Assembly (NCBI GenBank): GCA_019914945.1
Contig: CM034099.1
Location: 21,540,704-21,604,703 of the forward strand
Reading direction: 5' to 3'
Source of the DNA: Typha latifolia
Lineage: Eukaryota > Streptophyta > Magnoliopsida > Poales > Typhaceae
Length of the DNA stretch: 64,000 bases
The notes below the pieces were generated by a model that saw nothing but the letters and a program-made list of their open reading frames with translations, ran no database searches and had not been told where the DNA came from. The position numbers and the translations under genes were made by a program. Below are positions 41,599 to 53,513 of the stretch, piece by piece. The number at the start of each line of letters is the position of its first letter. Within the stretch, counting starts at the first letter, position 1.

Positions 41599-44500
41599 CT
41601 TTCTTTCTGAACTTCAAAAATTGTATTGACTTTCAGTTTACAAGTTAGATAATAGAATACTCATAAACATGCAGCAGACTTCAATTGCACTGAGAAGACA
41701 CATGAATGAAGGATGGCTCTCTATGAACTTCCATTGATATTATTTTAAGGGCTAGGTATGCTACTAGTAGAAACATTTTCTGTATAAGGCATGAATAACT
41801 GCAAGACACATCACTGTGCAAAGATAACATGTTGCAATAAAACAGCAAAGATTATTCAATATATTTCAATTTAGTATTTTTCAGATAAATTATATTTGCT
41901 AATACAAATGACCACGTGGAAAAAGATTGCTGATTAACTCGCTAAGGCCATAACCAGAAATTTGAATGATCAGAAAAAGGAAGGATTAGTTCTTAGGCTT
42001 TAATAAAAGGCAACCAAATAATAGAAATCTCACTAGTAATATCATAACAATTTGCCATGAGTTAGAAATCATCTGTAAGATGCATTTCAAGATGTTAATA
42101 CATGCGCCCTGGATAAGTATTTCAATCACAAACAAGCAAAGAATTTGTCATCTGTAATATGCTAAAATACGCATAGGAGTCGGCCAAAAAAAAAATATCA
42201 TCATTTTCCATGAGGGGATTACATTTTATGGAAGAACATAAGAGTCTGGGAGGGTCCTATACTAATTCGGCAATTAGATTTTGCGGTTGCCTCTGGTCGC
42301 CCAACGTGTCTTGAAATTAGCATGTCCATCAGCACTAAAGCAATAGACCACACAATCACATATCCATCCATCAATCTCATATTCTCATGGTGACTAAATA
42401 TAATTTTTTAGTGCTCTAGACATATACGACCTTCCTTATATTTCTTAGGCATATGAAAAGAAGTGGCGATAGAAATTTCTTGCAAAATTTAGAACCATTT
42501 TCCTTGCTACCCACATAAAACACAAAACATCCTGCCGGAAGTAGAGCCAGCTTAATGTGTCAGCCATTAGGCAGTTGCTGGTAACTTGGTGGCTTTATAG
42601 CCAAGATATAGCAGATAGAAGAAGAGTCAAAAGAGAAATTGAGAGGATAAGAAAATCATTAGAATAAGAATACATGTTTACAACTCAAGGACCCTGACGA
42701 TCAATTGAGATCTCCTCTGTATTATAGGGGAGAAGGCTACTCACAAGGGTAGGTCGAGTAACAACACAATATATAGTGATTGGACAGGAATTTTCTCGAG
42801 TTCTCCATTATTTTCCACGTATAATATGCACCAAAAAAAAATATGAATCTCTAGATCTCATAATTGCTAGGAGTGCATAGATACTCGGGATATGGTAGAA
42901 AGAAACTGCGTTGTTCTATAAAAACTGGAGCCTTTGAGCCCTGTCAGAAATTTGCGTGAACACCCAAGCTCATGTAGGTTTGAACTTCGAGTCCCTGACA
43001 AAGGCTAATTTCATATAGATCAATCACAAGTTCAATAGTACAAAAATAAACTGCTTTCCTATAAAAGAATGACTACACTTATATAGTATCATGAAATGCA
43101 AAACATTTCCATTATTAATGTCGAACATACTTCTTTTAAATTTCTTTTAAAAAGTAACCGTGAATATGGAGAGATTCTTTTAAACTTAAATTTCTAATGT
43201 TTGTTTTACCTTGGAATACACTTAAAAAGGTAGATATAAACTTCAAAATTTAAATCATAATGAAACCACGAATAATCTGGAAGAGACTTGCACTTTAAAT
43301 AAGGCAAATACTTATCCCATGTAAGACCTCAAGAAATAGTCAGAAAAGGAAGAGGTATCAGCACTCCCAATAAGCATCTGAAGTTTTAGTCACTATATGA
43401 CGACTGATGCAAATTAAGACAATTAATCTGCTGCAATTAATGGCGTTTAAAAAGCAAGGAACGTGACAGACATGTCAGACTAAAAGGAAGATGCAGGGCT
43501 AATTGTTGATTGTAGTGGCAGATAGGCAAGATATGGTTTAGGTAGCAAAGCTAATAGACATGTAACTAAGACCTAAAATGTACAAGAATTCATAGCATGT
43601 ACATCTTTACACAAACTCTAGACAACCATGTAAATAACTGTTACATTGCACAGGCTATGAATTCTCCTTATTTGGAGAAATGTGTTATGCTTTTAATTTT
43701 AAATCAGTTCCACCATCTAAGAATGCCAATTCCATATCAGTTTGAGAACAAAGATAGGTGGACAATATCTTGCTCATCAGATCAAGCCACAGGATATAGG
43801 AAATCAGATCAAATTTGTCAAGTTACATGCGTTGGGATAAGTGTAATGATTAGCATCAACTGTGTAACCATTACACTATCATCCGTTATTTGAGAGGACA
43901 ACACGACAGATGACGATAGTAGGGCTAACATTGTTCCTCCATCTTGGTCAAAACATTGTTCCACTATCTAGAGTATCCACTGCCAGCTCCATGACGAGGG
44001 GGGAGATGGAGACTACATAATGTGCCACTCATGCCGTCATTGTCACCGTCGCCCTCAATGCCGCTCTCGCCGTCCATCTCATTGATCTACTACTTAAGTT
44101 AAATCTGCTTTATGGATCCTTTTTATTTTGACCCGTTTAGACATCGTCTTCTTTCAATGCTGGGACACGAGCGAAGGCGAGAGGGACAGCGGAATAACGA
44201 TGAGGGCAATGGCAATGGTGATGGCAATGATAGACTCCACCATTAATTGCCTCTACAATAGGGGTGAAAACGGGTCGAATTAACTCCGATCCGACCCGCT
44301 ATCCGACCCGATTCGGATCGGATTCGGATACGGATTCAGATATCCATTTATCCGCATATTTTTTTGAATGATTTACAGTTTTATTTTGCTTATTTAAATA
44401 GTAAATATTAATATTGTTACTAATAATATATTATATATTATTTATAGAGATTAATTTCTCTAATTTTACATATTTGACGTACAAAAAATTTATTTGTTGT

Positions 44501-45809
44501 AAAACTCTTAATATTTTTGTGTTAATTATATTTAAATAAAATATTATATTTTTTTTAAAATTCAATCAATATCCATTTAAGATCCGATTCTCTATCCGAA
44601 AATTATCCGTATTCATTTAATTAGGATATGGTTTTAAATTTTGTTATCCGTTCAATATCCGTAACCGGACTAAAAATATGAATCCAGATATGGGTTAAGC
44701 ACTATCCGATCCATTTTCACCCTTACTCTACAAGCCTATTCACAACTATCTGTATGAGCCGAAAGAAGAGCTGCCATGTGCAACCCTCGATTTGTACTTC
44801 ATCATTATGTAGTATTTCAATTATTTTAAAATAGTTTTGTAATGGTAAAATGGCAAAGTGGTAGTGAACATAGAAGGCACATCAACATAAAACTTATCAA
44901 AAAGCTTCTTTAGTATGCACTAATTGATAATACACTAGTAACAAGCTCAATTTCTTCATCCAATTCTTCCTCTGCCTCTTCTCCCATTTCACTGATCAAC
45001 CCCCCCCAACCCCCCCCCTCAATCCTAGTTCTGCAAATGTCGTCAAACTGCAATATCATAAGTATCTAAATTACAATTCAATGCCCTAAAATGAATGCTA
45101 ATTTGCAGGTTCCATGTATATGATCCACACATAAAATTGATCCTTCTTGGACCTATTTTTCAAAACTTTACAATTCTCCACAGAATCATGCTTATCTCAT
45201 ACTCTAGGACTTTTTGTTTAAGTGAAGTTAATTGATTCTCTAAACTAATGGGCGATCTTGATAGCCAATTTTTAAAATATCATTATTCATATGAGAGCAT
45301 CAGAATAACTTTATCATATGAGATGTTCTCTTCACACCTGGCTTTTCAATGTATTCACATTGTGATCCAATTATTCTTGCTATTTGGAGACCTATTTGCT
45401 ACGCAAGCCCTCGAATAACATGAAAGCAAAAAATGTTGCTTCTATCTTTAGTAGAACAGGAAAAGATAAGTCATAAAACATGTCTTCTTAGTTCATCAGG
45501 AACAGCAACACTTGGAATAGGAGAATGAAAGGCTAATCCCTAGAAATTACTGGGTTTATACTTTATGTGCACTCTAATAATGAGAATGCTAGCATAAAGA
45601 AATAAAAAGTTTAAATAAAGTAGACAACGAAGTACAGCAATATTGGCAATAGAAAACAACACAGTGGGAAGTTAAATAGTAACTCATAAAATACGTCCAA
45701 CATACTACTTAGGACAGCATACTTATCGAATTATTCTCATATATCAGAAACAATGGTTGTATGTATAATACCTCATTATTACATATTTAGGCTTCAAAAA
45801 AGATCTAAC
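41599..45809. other. Region between the MADS 3' end and the inverted exon copy
   Basis: AT-rich DNA with no coding exon recognised. It would be the large intron of the antisense miR444 transcript. It contains the MITE at 44259-44725 and a low-complexity C-rich run at about 45000-45020. Confidence 0.5.
44259..44725. mobile_element. 467-bp MITE with perfect 8-bp target duplication
   Basis: CTCTACAA flanks both sides (44251-44258 and 44726-44733). The left end is TAGGGGTGAAAACGG and the reverse complement of the right end is TAAGGGTGAAAATGG (13/15). The subterminal zones are built of ccgatccgacccg and ggattcggat words, and the centre is AT-rich with no frame. An 8-bp duplication points to hAT-type mobilisation. 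It sits in the presumed intron of the antisense miR444 transcript. Confidence 0.85.
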
Positions 45810-45871
45810 TTGCGAATTTCTTGCAAGACATGCAGTTGCCACCTCGAGCTTGCTGCCACCACATGCAACAA
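45810..45871 (-). ncRNA. Inverted duplicate of MADS exon 3: miR444* arm exon
   Basis: Read on the minus strand, this 62-nt block follows TTTACTAG and is followed by GTTAGATC. It matches MADS exon 3 at 47 of 62 positions, including a run GGCAGCAAGCT and a run CTTGCAAGAAA. Length and both splice dinucleotides are the same as in the MADS exon. It has no place in the MADS reading frame, being on the other strand, and most likely serves as the 5' arm of the miR444 hairpin. Confidence 0.8.
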
Positions 45872-45881
45872 CTAGTAAACA

Positions 45882-46240
45882 CAATTCAAAAGTCAGCTCA
45901 TGCAGGATATAATGCCTACAGTATTATGCTCAGTATGTTTACGAAAAGAAAAGGGTTAAGCCATTTTTTATACAATTCAAAAGTCAGCTCATGCAGGATA
46001 TAATGCCTACAGTTTTATGCTCAGTATGTTTACGAAAAGAAAAGGGTTAAGCCATTTTTTATACAATTCAAAAGTCAGCTCATGCAGGATATACTGCCTA
46101 CAATTTTATGCTCAGTATGTTTATGAAAAGAAAAGGGTTAAGCCATTTTTTTATACAATTCCAAAGTCAGCTCATGCAGGATATAATGCCTACAGTTTAT
46201 GCTCAGTATGTTTACGAAAAGACAAGGGTTAAGCCATTTT
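45882..46240. repeat. Four tandem copies of a 91-bp repeat beside the miR444* exon
   Basis: The word caattcaaaagtcagctc (or a one-base variant) starts copies at 45882, 45973, 46064 and 46156, giving periods of 91, 91 and 92 bp. The first copy ends 11 bp from the inverted exon. On the minus strand each copy contains GAGCTGACTTTTGAATTG, which includes a plant branch-point-like CTGAC. Confidence 0.88.
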
Positions 46241-47497
46241 TTACATGAATATTCCATCACTTCAAAGGAAAAAAATGCTATACAAAGCAGCTTAAAACAT
46301 TAACACACATAATAGATATATTATGAAAATTAGCAACTCCTTATATATGAAATCGTTACATTGGGTTTCAAATTATCGAATGAAGGCAAAAAGAATAAAA
46401 TTATCTATCATGCAATTCACTCTCCCAATCAGGCCCCCTATCATTTTGTTTGGAATGCATTAATCTTACACATAACTCTTACTGCAGTTTCTGACAATAT
46501 GTAGATGCATTGTGTAAGAAAAAGATGGAGAAATTTATTTAGCATGATAAAATATCGGAAGAATGAATGGAGCAACTCTTAGTTATAAACTGAGAACGGA
46601 CAGTTCATGCCCATGTAATCTGAAGGATAAAATCTGGCTTCCATCCAAGGTACTTACAATAAAGAAAGAAATTCACAGTACAAAATTTGCCTAAGAATTA
46701 CTACAGGATATAATTTTTTTTAAATTTGCTGGGTTAGACTATGTTTGACTTGGGTCATGTTCAGCGTTGGTAAATTTCTATAACCACAGATAGAGAGAAA
46801 CAAGAAATAACAGCAAAACATAAGATAAAACAAAGTGAGTGCTCACCTAAAATCCTATATTCATATCGCAACAGCCCATCACAACTCCACACATAATTCA
46901 AAAGTCTAGCAGATCATAGAAGGTATTGATCAGCAATTTCTGGCACTAAAATAAAAGACTCGCCTTTAATATCTATTAGTTTCAACATCAACAATATCTG
47001 TTCTAGGAGATCTCCATATATATCTCCAAAACAACAGCTAACATTTGTCAAAACTGGCATAAAGGAAATAAGGCTTGAGACAGACATTGGTCCGAGCAAT
47101 CAAAGTTTTTGAAGCTGGTTGCCTTCATGCTAACCATACATCTCCACTAGTAAAATCTAGCCTAATCCGGAAGAAGACATACAAAGACTACACAATCTAT
47201 GATGTGCTACTCAGTTAACATCTACAATACAAACATCTGTACAATAATGTAAAATCTTTCGGAGAACTATGAAGCCGAATAAAAACAAACCGCATCCCAA
47301 AAGAAAAACAATTGGAATAAAAAAAAAGCCACCGAAAATGCACATTAAACAAGAAAAGAAGAAGTTCAGATATAAACCTAAAACAGATGGAGAATGCGGT
47401 AATATTTCTAAAACCAAGAAACCATAATCAACCAAACTAACAGATGATGAAAGATACACAATGGCTGAACTCTTGATGAGTTAAAAAGTTTTCTTAC

Positions 47498-47900
47498 CTG
47501 AAATCGCCTCGCGTGTCCTGCCGCCGACTCAGAACGTACAAGAAACAAATCATACCCACAATAAGAAACGATCAAGCAAAGATAAGTACGCAAGATCGCG
47601 TGGTACGTGGCTAATCTCACGTCAATAAAGAAGGAAAACGATTGACAAATCGAAAGCAAGAAAAGAGAACGGAAAGTAACAAAGGATTCAAGCCGGATCT
47701 GATCTAAGAAACACGGACAACGAGAGAATTCTAATCTCGACTTCTAAATTGCAACAGAGAGAAAGAGAGAGAGAGCATAAGAGCAGTAGAACCCAAAATA
47801 TCTTGGATTGAATAGTTCCAAGAGGAATTAAAAAATGGCGAAGAGGAGAGGTTGATCTCCACCCACGTCTCCAACCTAATTTTAAATTCCTCGAGGTTCC
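47498..47900 (-). promoter_or_regulatory. Leader-like first exon and promoter of a minus-strand transcript
   Basis: On the minus strand the block has a TATA-like GGTTATAGAAAAGG near 47938-47951, then a C/T-rich leader with CTCTCTCTCTCTCTTTCTC (about 47760-47780), then AG|GTAAGA at 47498. This is the usual shape of a plant 5' UTR exon. No conserved frame is present. It is the nearest upstream candidate for the start of the miR444 primary transcript. Confidence 0.5.
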
Positions 47901-47949
47901 AAAAGGAGAAGGGCCGAAAAAAGAATTGGGAACCCTTTTCTATAACCGC

Positions 47950-49530
47950 GAGGACCGGTATGATGTACGAAAGGACTAGTTTAAAGTAGTTTTAACATGT
48001 ACTACACCGGGCGACGGGGGACGCGTTCGCTTTATCGGGAAGAATAAGTAACTCTTGTTGAATACGTGTCGGGCTTTAAACTGATTAATCCGAGTTGACC
48101 TGAGCTTTTCCTACTAAGAGGCAACGTGGCACGGTGACGACGGTCGTGATGGTGATGAGCGGTGGATGATTCCCCTCGGTTGGACGTTTCCTTCTCGATT
48201 GCTATCTTGACCCGCGGTACACCGTACACGGAGGAAGTGAAGGAGGGTTTGCTGGTCCCCCTTCGGCCCTCCCAACTTTTTTATTTTTGGATTTTTTTTT
48301 TTAAAAAAAAAGAGAAGGTCCATATTGCCCTCCCTACCAACTGAAGTGGCTCGTGATGAATGTAACGGTTAATTAACTCCCACTTGGAAGGAAGGTGTCT
48401 CCTTTACATGGAAGGAAGGTAAGCTCGTGGGAATCTTCGCAGGTGAAGGTTGATGGTATTGGATGGCCACTTGGGGCAAAGATAAATCTATCAAAATTAT
48501 CTCGTACCATATAATTGTCCTTTAATCCATGTGGGTTGTGGGGTTTTTTAAGATCTCTTTAATTATCTCATTATCTGTCGATTGATTGATTGAAACTAGT
48601 TTCAAACTTAACGTAAAATATTAAATTTGAGTCTATTTCAAGCACGAGCGACTTTGAACGACTTGATACAAAAGATTTAAACATATTTCAAGTCAAGCTT
48701 AATTCAAAGCTCGAACAAATTTGAATTTAATCTTAAATGATCTATATTTAATAATATTAAATTAGACATATAACCAAATTAAAATGTATTTATTACTTAT
48801 TATATATATATATATATATATTAATAAATTTTAATCGAGTCTTATTAAGTTGAGCTTAATTGAACTAAGTTTGTGATCAAGGTTGGATTAAAATTAATTT
48901 TGAGCCTAATCTAATTAATCATGCTTGACTCATAAAAGACGAGCTTGAGCCTGCTTGATTATTTTGACAGCTCTAGTTACCTATTAGCTCGAGCTGGCTT
49001 GATTATTTTGACAGCTCTAATTACCTATTAGCTATTGTTAGATGGTAGTATATTGCAATATGCACATCGTGGAGAATACTGCAATATAATCAAAAGATTT
49101 TGATTTGGAGGAAGAACTTAGGAACCTGTTAGATAAACTTTCTTCCATCAAAGATAAGGGGACTGGATCCTATTTTGATATTTCAATAAGTTGTAACTAT
49201 TCAACAACAATCAAAATGCCCTTCTAAATTTAGTGAAGAACCTTTAACAATCTGCTACAACCATATATGCTTCTAGTTTTTTAGGTAACCTGGTATGGCC
49301 TGAGATTCATTCAACAACTCAAAGAGATAACTAGCTTGAATTTCCCTCTGCTTCTTTGAGAAAATAAATTCCCACTTGCAGCTAGTTATCTAAACTACAA
49401 CCAAGCAATAATGACACAAATGTACAGGCAGACGTAGATGAGAAACAAAACTACCATCTGCTGATATGATACAACATAAAAAATTAAAAAATTAACATTA
49501 TGCTAGCTTTTTATAGAATTCTTTCGGTTT
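47950..49530. other. Spacer between the miR444 promoter and the kinase gene
   Basis: No exon recognised. It holds an AGCTTG-type element remnant (about 48590-49020) and an AT run at 48800-48821. Confidence 0.5.
48590..49020. mobile_element. AGCTTG-type element remnant with a duplicated end
   Basis: The right end reads cttgattattttgacagctcta, the family terminus also seen at 62066 (cttgattattttgacagccc). That terminus is present twice, 44 bp apart (48953 and 48997), with ttacctattagct after each. The left end (near 48598) is too decayed to define. Confidence 0.5.
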
Positions 49531-52500
49531 TCAATGCGAAGATGATCCTCGGCTTCTCCCAGTATTCGTGCTTGAGGTGGAAATAGTGTTGTTGGCATAG
49601 GAGGAAGAAGCCTGGGCAGAGGAGAAAGAGGCATGAGCAGAAGAGGAAGAGGCATGAGCATTGGAGGTGGTGGAGGTGTCCGTATTGCCTGAAGATGATC
49701 CCATAGAGTAGTGGGAACCACGCTGTTCGTAAGCTCTTCTCCGGTACCTCGAACCGGGGATTCCTGGCCTACTGGGCTCCTCTAGTGTGCTGGGCTTTTT
49801 TGACAAGATAACCACCACTCTCTTCATGTCTGGACGCATCTTCGGATCAGCTTGAGTGCAAAGAAGCCCAATGTGCACACACATCGCAACTTGCTCTGGA
49901 ACTGCAGTTGACCTAAGTGCAGAATCCATCATGTCCAGAGTCTGGCCCTTCTTGTAGAGCTTCCAAGCCTGTGACATGATTCCATTGAATTAGGCTTGAA
50001 AGAAATGTTGGATATATTACTAGTTAATAAATTATAACGGGGTTCCAGGAACAATAACAGGGAAGAATGCTGGACTGCATAGTCTAATGACCAAGAAAAT
50101 TAAAACAGCAGGAAAAACTGGAGAGGCAGATAGATATATGCTAGATATATACGAAAAATGACTATATGGTAGTTGTGGAGCTTACTGTTATTCTTTCATA
50201 TGCAATCAAAATTTTAGAATAGCATGTGTACTCTTTCAGTAAAGTGTAAATGATATTTCAGCTCTTGTAGGCATAGTTGGCTGTTCATATTTGGCAGCAA
50301 ATTAATTAATATTGTGCAATATACTATTTTCTTAATTAATTAGGTGCATGTGTTTATCTTTAGATGCAAAACTGCATTTTTAAACCTGATTAATCAATGT
50401 CAAATCCTCACAATTTTCTCAAAAACATCTAACTGACTTATTTGAAAGGAACTAATTGTGGTGTTTGATGCAAATGCACCTTTATTCGGTTGGAATCGTA
50501 AAACTGGTGTTGCCTGTACTTAGAAGATATCAAGCAACTAATTTTAAGCTATTTGTTGTGCTAACCTGATTCTAACTATTTGTTCCTATCAACATTATGA
50601 TAGAAATACTTTTAAGCACCCATACATTTATAAAGCATCAGTTACTTTAACAAATGGCCCGCTGAGTGAAAAAAGAACACTATTATATAAATTGCTCCAA
50701 TGAACAGAATATCCGTACTGATATAGGAGAGTAGCAGATAAAAAAACACCGGTGAGAGGCCAAATGTAGTCTATAGCTTTGTTCATGTACAACTTGAGCT
50801 TGAGCTAGTAGGTTTGAAACAGACTGTTAGAATTCTACCAACTTCAGCTTGAGCTAGCTTCAAGTCCTAAAAGTTCTGTCCTCAAGACTTCTACCAACTT
50901 CAGTTTTTTCATGGCTTAACACAGGGTTTAGTGTCCTAAGAAGGGGTGTATAGCCATTTCCAATAAAGATTTTTTGAGAATCGAAATAAACAAAATGCCG
51001 TCCATGATATGTTTGAGTTTAGGTGTTTGAAATGTTCTCAAAAAGGTTGTTGTGTTAATGGCTTGCCGAATTAAAGGGGAGAAATAGACAAGTTAACATG
51101 ATTTCAGATGACTTATAGCAGTCCGAAACTATTAATTGTTGAGACTCGAGAGCATAAATTTGATATTTTCAAATGAACTGAGGAACCATCTCAAGTAGTG
51201 GCTATAATTGATTATCTAAGTATGCACCCATTGACCACATTTTCATCTAAAGGCCCATCTCTACATAGGATGTCACCAATCATCAATAGAAATACTAAAA
51301 TACTCTTTGTCTACCTAGAACTCAACAAAGCAGAATTCCCGGTTACAATTATTATAGGAAAGAAAGAATCAAATTCAAGAAGATGATACCCGTAGTTGAA
51401 CCTTCAAGCATTTCGAACAATTGAAGTAAAGCAAGGCAATAGAAAGGTCATAACTCCTATAGGCAGAAGAGTAACAGAGTCGGAAAAAGACTTACCCATT
51501 CGAGGAGGCTTAGGGCGTCAGTGTCCGGGGGCGGCATGAAGGAGGAGTTCTTGCAGCCGGAGACGACCTCGAGGAGGAGGACGCCAAAGCTGAACACGTC
51601 AGCTTTGGTGGAGAGCGACCCGTGCATGAGGTACTCAGGGGCCATGTAGCCGTTGGTCCCGGCGATGCGGGTTTGAACGTGGGTCTGCTCCTCCGGGAAG
51701 AGCCGGGCCATCCCGAAGTCGGCGATCTTCGGAACCCACTTCTCGTCCAATAGGATGTTGCTGGCCTTGATGTCCCGGTGGATGATGGGCGTATGCGCGT
51801 CCTCGTGCAGGTACAACAGTCCCCGCGCCACCCCGACGATTACGTCGTACCTCCGACGCCAGTCCAACTCAGCACGCCTCGCACTCGATCCTCCTGCTGC
51901 CACGTGTACCACAGGATAATCAGACGAAAGTACGGTATCTGACGTCATCATTACAGATCATCTACGCAACAATTACCCGCGTTATTTCGTGATGTGAGCA
52001 CGGAACTGTAGGATGAGGACTTGATCTATATACGTGACCTCATTTGATTGATGCGGCAAGAGTAACCCAAGAATTATTCTAATTTACAGACGAGGAAGTC
52101 TAAGTCCAATTTTACTCGCGACTCGTGTAGGGTCCTGTACTCGTCACTCGATGGGAAGTTATGTGGGAGAGAGAGAGAGACAGAAAGCAACGGTGGAGAT
52201 AAAGCGAGATTCCTCCGTTGGAACACGGGAAAGCCCCACGTTAGACATGCATAATATCTGTACTACTGGACACGCCGTTCTGACCACTCCTTTTACTCTA
52301 TAAATATGCAGTTATGTCAACTTCAAGTGTGAAACGAAATATTATTATAAAAATTAGTCGTTTAACCTAACGCCCATCTGTAATCCAAATAGACTACCGA
52401 CGCAGGTGTCAACGTGGCACATACGGATTGGAACGACGCAGCATATGTCGAACCAACATAGATCACCGAACAAAATATAATTTCAACTGTGTGGTAGAAG

Positions 52501-53397
52501 ACTTGGTAGTCGGTGCGTTTGGCAAGTAATCTACCGCCGACTGTTGGCAGCAAATCAAGTACTGCCAAGTACCCGAAGTAGCAAATTCTTGCAGACTGTG
52601 CAGCAGACAATCTGCTCCAGCTCCTCCAGGATACATTTTGATTTTCCATCAACTTTATAAAATAAAATACAAAGTTGAAATTGACTAATTAGCGTAGAAT
52701 ACGAAGAGAGAGGCGAATGGGTTGGGGGGTGTGGGGGGTGGAAGATGATTAGCCTCTTATCTAACACAGAGAAATTAATAATGCCAACTGGGGGGGATGG
52801 CAGACATACCGCCGGAGACGAAGAGAACCTTGTCGAGGCTCTCGTTTGGGACGTACTCGTAGACGAGGAGCTTGTCATCCCCATACGCACAATAGCCGTA
52901 GAGGTTCACCACGTTCTTATGCTGCACCCGCGAGAGCAGCATCGCCTCATTCGTGAACTCCTTCGCCCCCTGCCTCGACCCCACCCCGAGCCGCTTCACC
53001 GCCACTTCTCTCCCGTCCTCCAATCGTCCCTAATCCAATCAAATCCGATCAGCACCGTCAATTTCGCTTCAAACTCCTCGATTTTTCACTCAACTTTTAC
53101 TAATTTCCAATCTTACCTTAAAGACCGGCCCGAATCCGCCCTCCCCGAGCTTATTCTTCGCGCTAAAGTTTCGCGTGGCGGCGACCAGCGTCTCGTAGCG
53201 GAACATCTTCTGCTCCTTCGCCGCGATCGCGGCTAAGTCCTCCTCCTCCTTCTGCCCCCCTGCTTCCGTAGCAACCCCAAATTAGACCGTGGAAGAAGCA
53301 CGATCTCGATTAAAGGAAGTAGACTCGACTCACCTCGACCTCGGTTGCTCGACCATGGCTTCATGAGTCCCTCAAGAAACTTTCGCGGATTCGTCAT
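49531..53397 (-). CDS. CRK43-like receptor-like cytoplasmic kinase
   Basis: Exons on the minus strand: 53397-53334, 53259-53117, 53029-52810, 51893-51496, 49968-49531 (1,263 nt, 420 aa). It opens [20 protein letters not shown] with no signal peptide, DUF26 ectodomain or membrane helix. The kinase domain has the glycine loop GEGGFGPV (60-67), ATP-binding K81 in EVAVKRL, catalytic loop HRDIKASN (181-188), DFG (201-203), [10 protein letters not shown] and KADVFSFGV. It is an intact RD Ser/Thr kinase. The start, the [20 protein letters not shown] linker, the AWKLYKKGQ region and [10 protein letters not shown] follow Arabidopsis CRK43 (At1g70740), a short member of the cysteine-rich RLK group. After the kinase comes a low-complexity Ser/Ala/Thr tail with near-repeats of AHASSSS. 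Likely a cytosolic signalling kinase; its partners cannot be told from sequence. Confidence 0.9.
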
Positions 53398-53505
53398 CAG
53401 CGAGTAAAAGAGAGAGAAGAGAGATGTGATCTAGGATTTGGGGTAAAGTAGACGGCGGGCTAACTGGCAACCCATAGCTTGGGTGGATTTCCCTTATTTG
53501 CCCCC

Positions 53506-53513
53506 TTTTATAT
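53506..53513 (-). promoter_or_regulatory. Putative TATA box of the CRK43-like gene
   Basis: The minus strand reads CTCATATAAAAGGGGGC. ATATAAAA lies about 110 nt upstream of the ATG at 53397. Confidence 0.55.

Larger units (their letters stand above)
39922..47900 (-). ncRNA. MIR444: Probable MIR444 primary transcript, antisense to the MADS-box gene
   Basis: Inferred spliced non-coding transcript. Exon 1: about 47900-47498, a C/T-rich leader-like block ending at a strong donor (CAG|GTAAGA). Exon 2: 45871-45810, an inverted 62-nt copy of MADS exon 3 with its own AG (TTTACTAG) and GT (CAA|GTTAGA). Exon 3: from 40002 (acceptor TTTCTTGTAG) leftward through the antisense of MADS exon 3. Splicing exon 2 to exon 3 puts two complementary 62-nt arms (47/62 positions matching the sense exon) around a loop of about 20 nt, a typical plant pre-miRNA shape. 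The 3' arm contains the exact miR444 sequence. Known biology: in rice, miR444 comes from spliced transcripts antisense to its MADS targets (nat-miRNAs). The transcript's 5' and 3' ends are not known; strand and splicing are inferred. Confidence 0.75.

Noticed and set aside
45821..46232. Open frames of 60-71 residues in the 91-bp repeat array
   Set aside because: They come from the repeat itself (period 91 is not a multiple of 3, so frames shift between units) and have no family resemblance.
45882..46240. Regular repeats as a CRISPR-like array
   Set aside because: Units are contiguous without unique spacers, in a plant genome; they are an ordinary tandem repeat.
52362..52890. Frames of 96 and 111 residues inside the kinase gene
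   Set aside because: They lie in the intron between kinase exons 3 and 4 or run over exon 3 in another frame.
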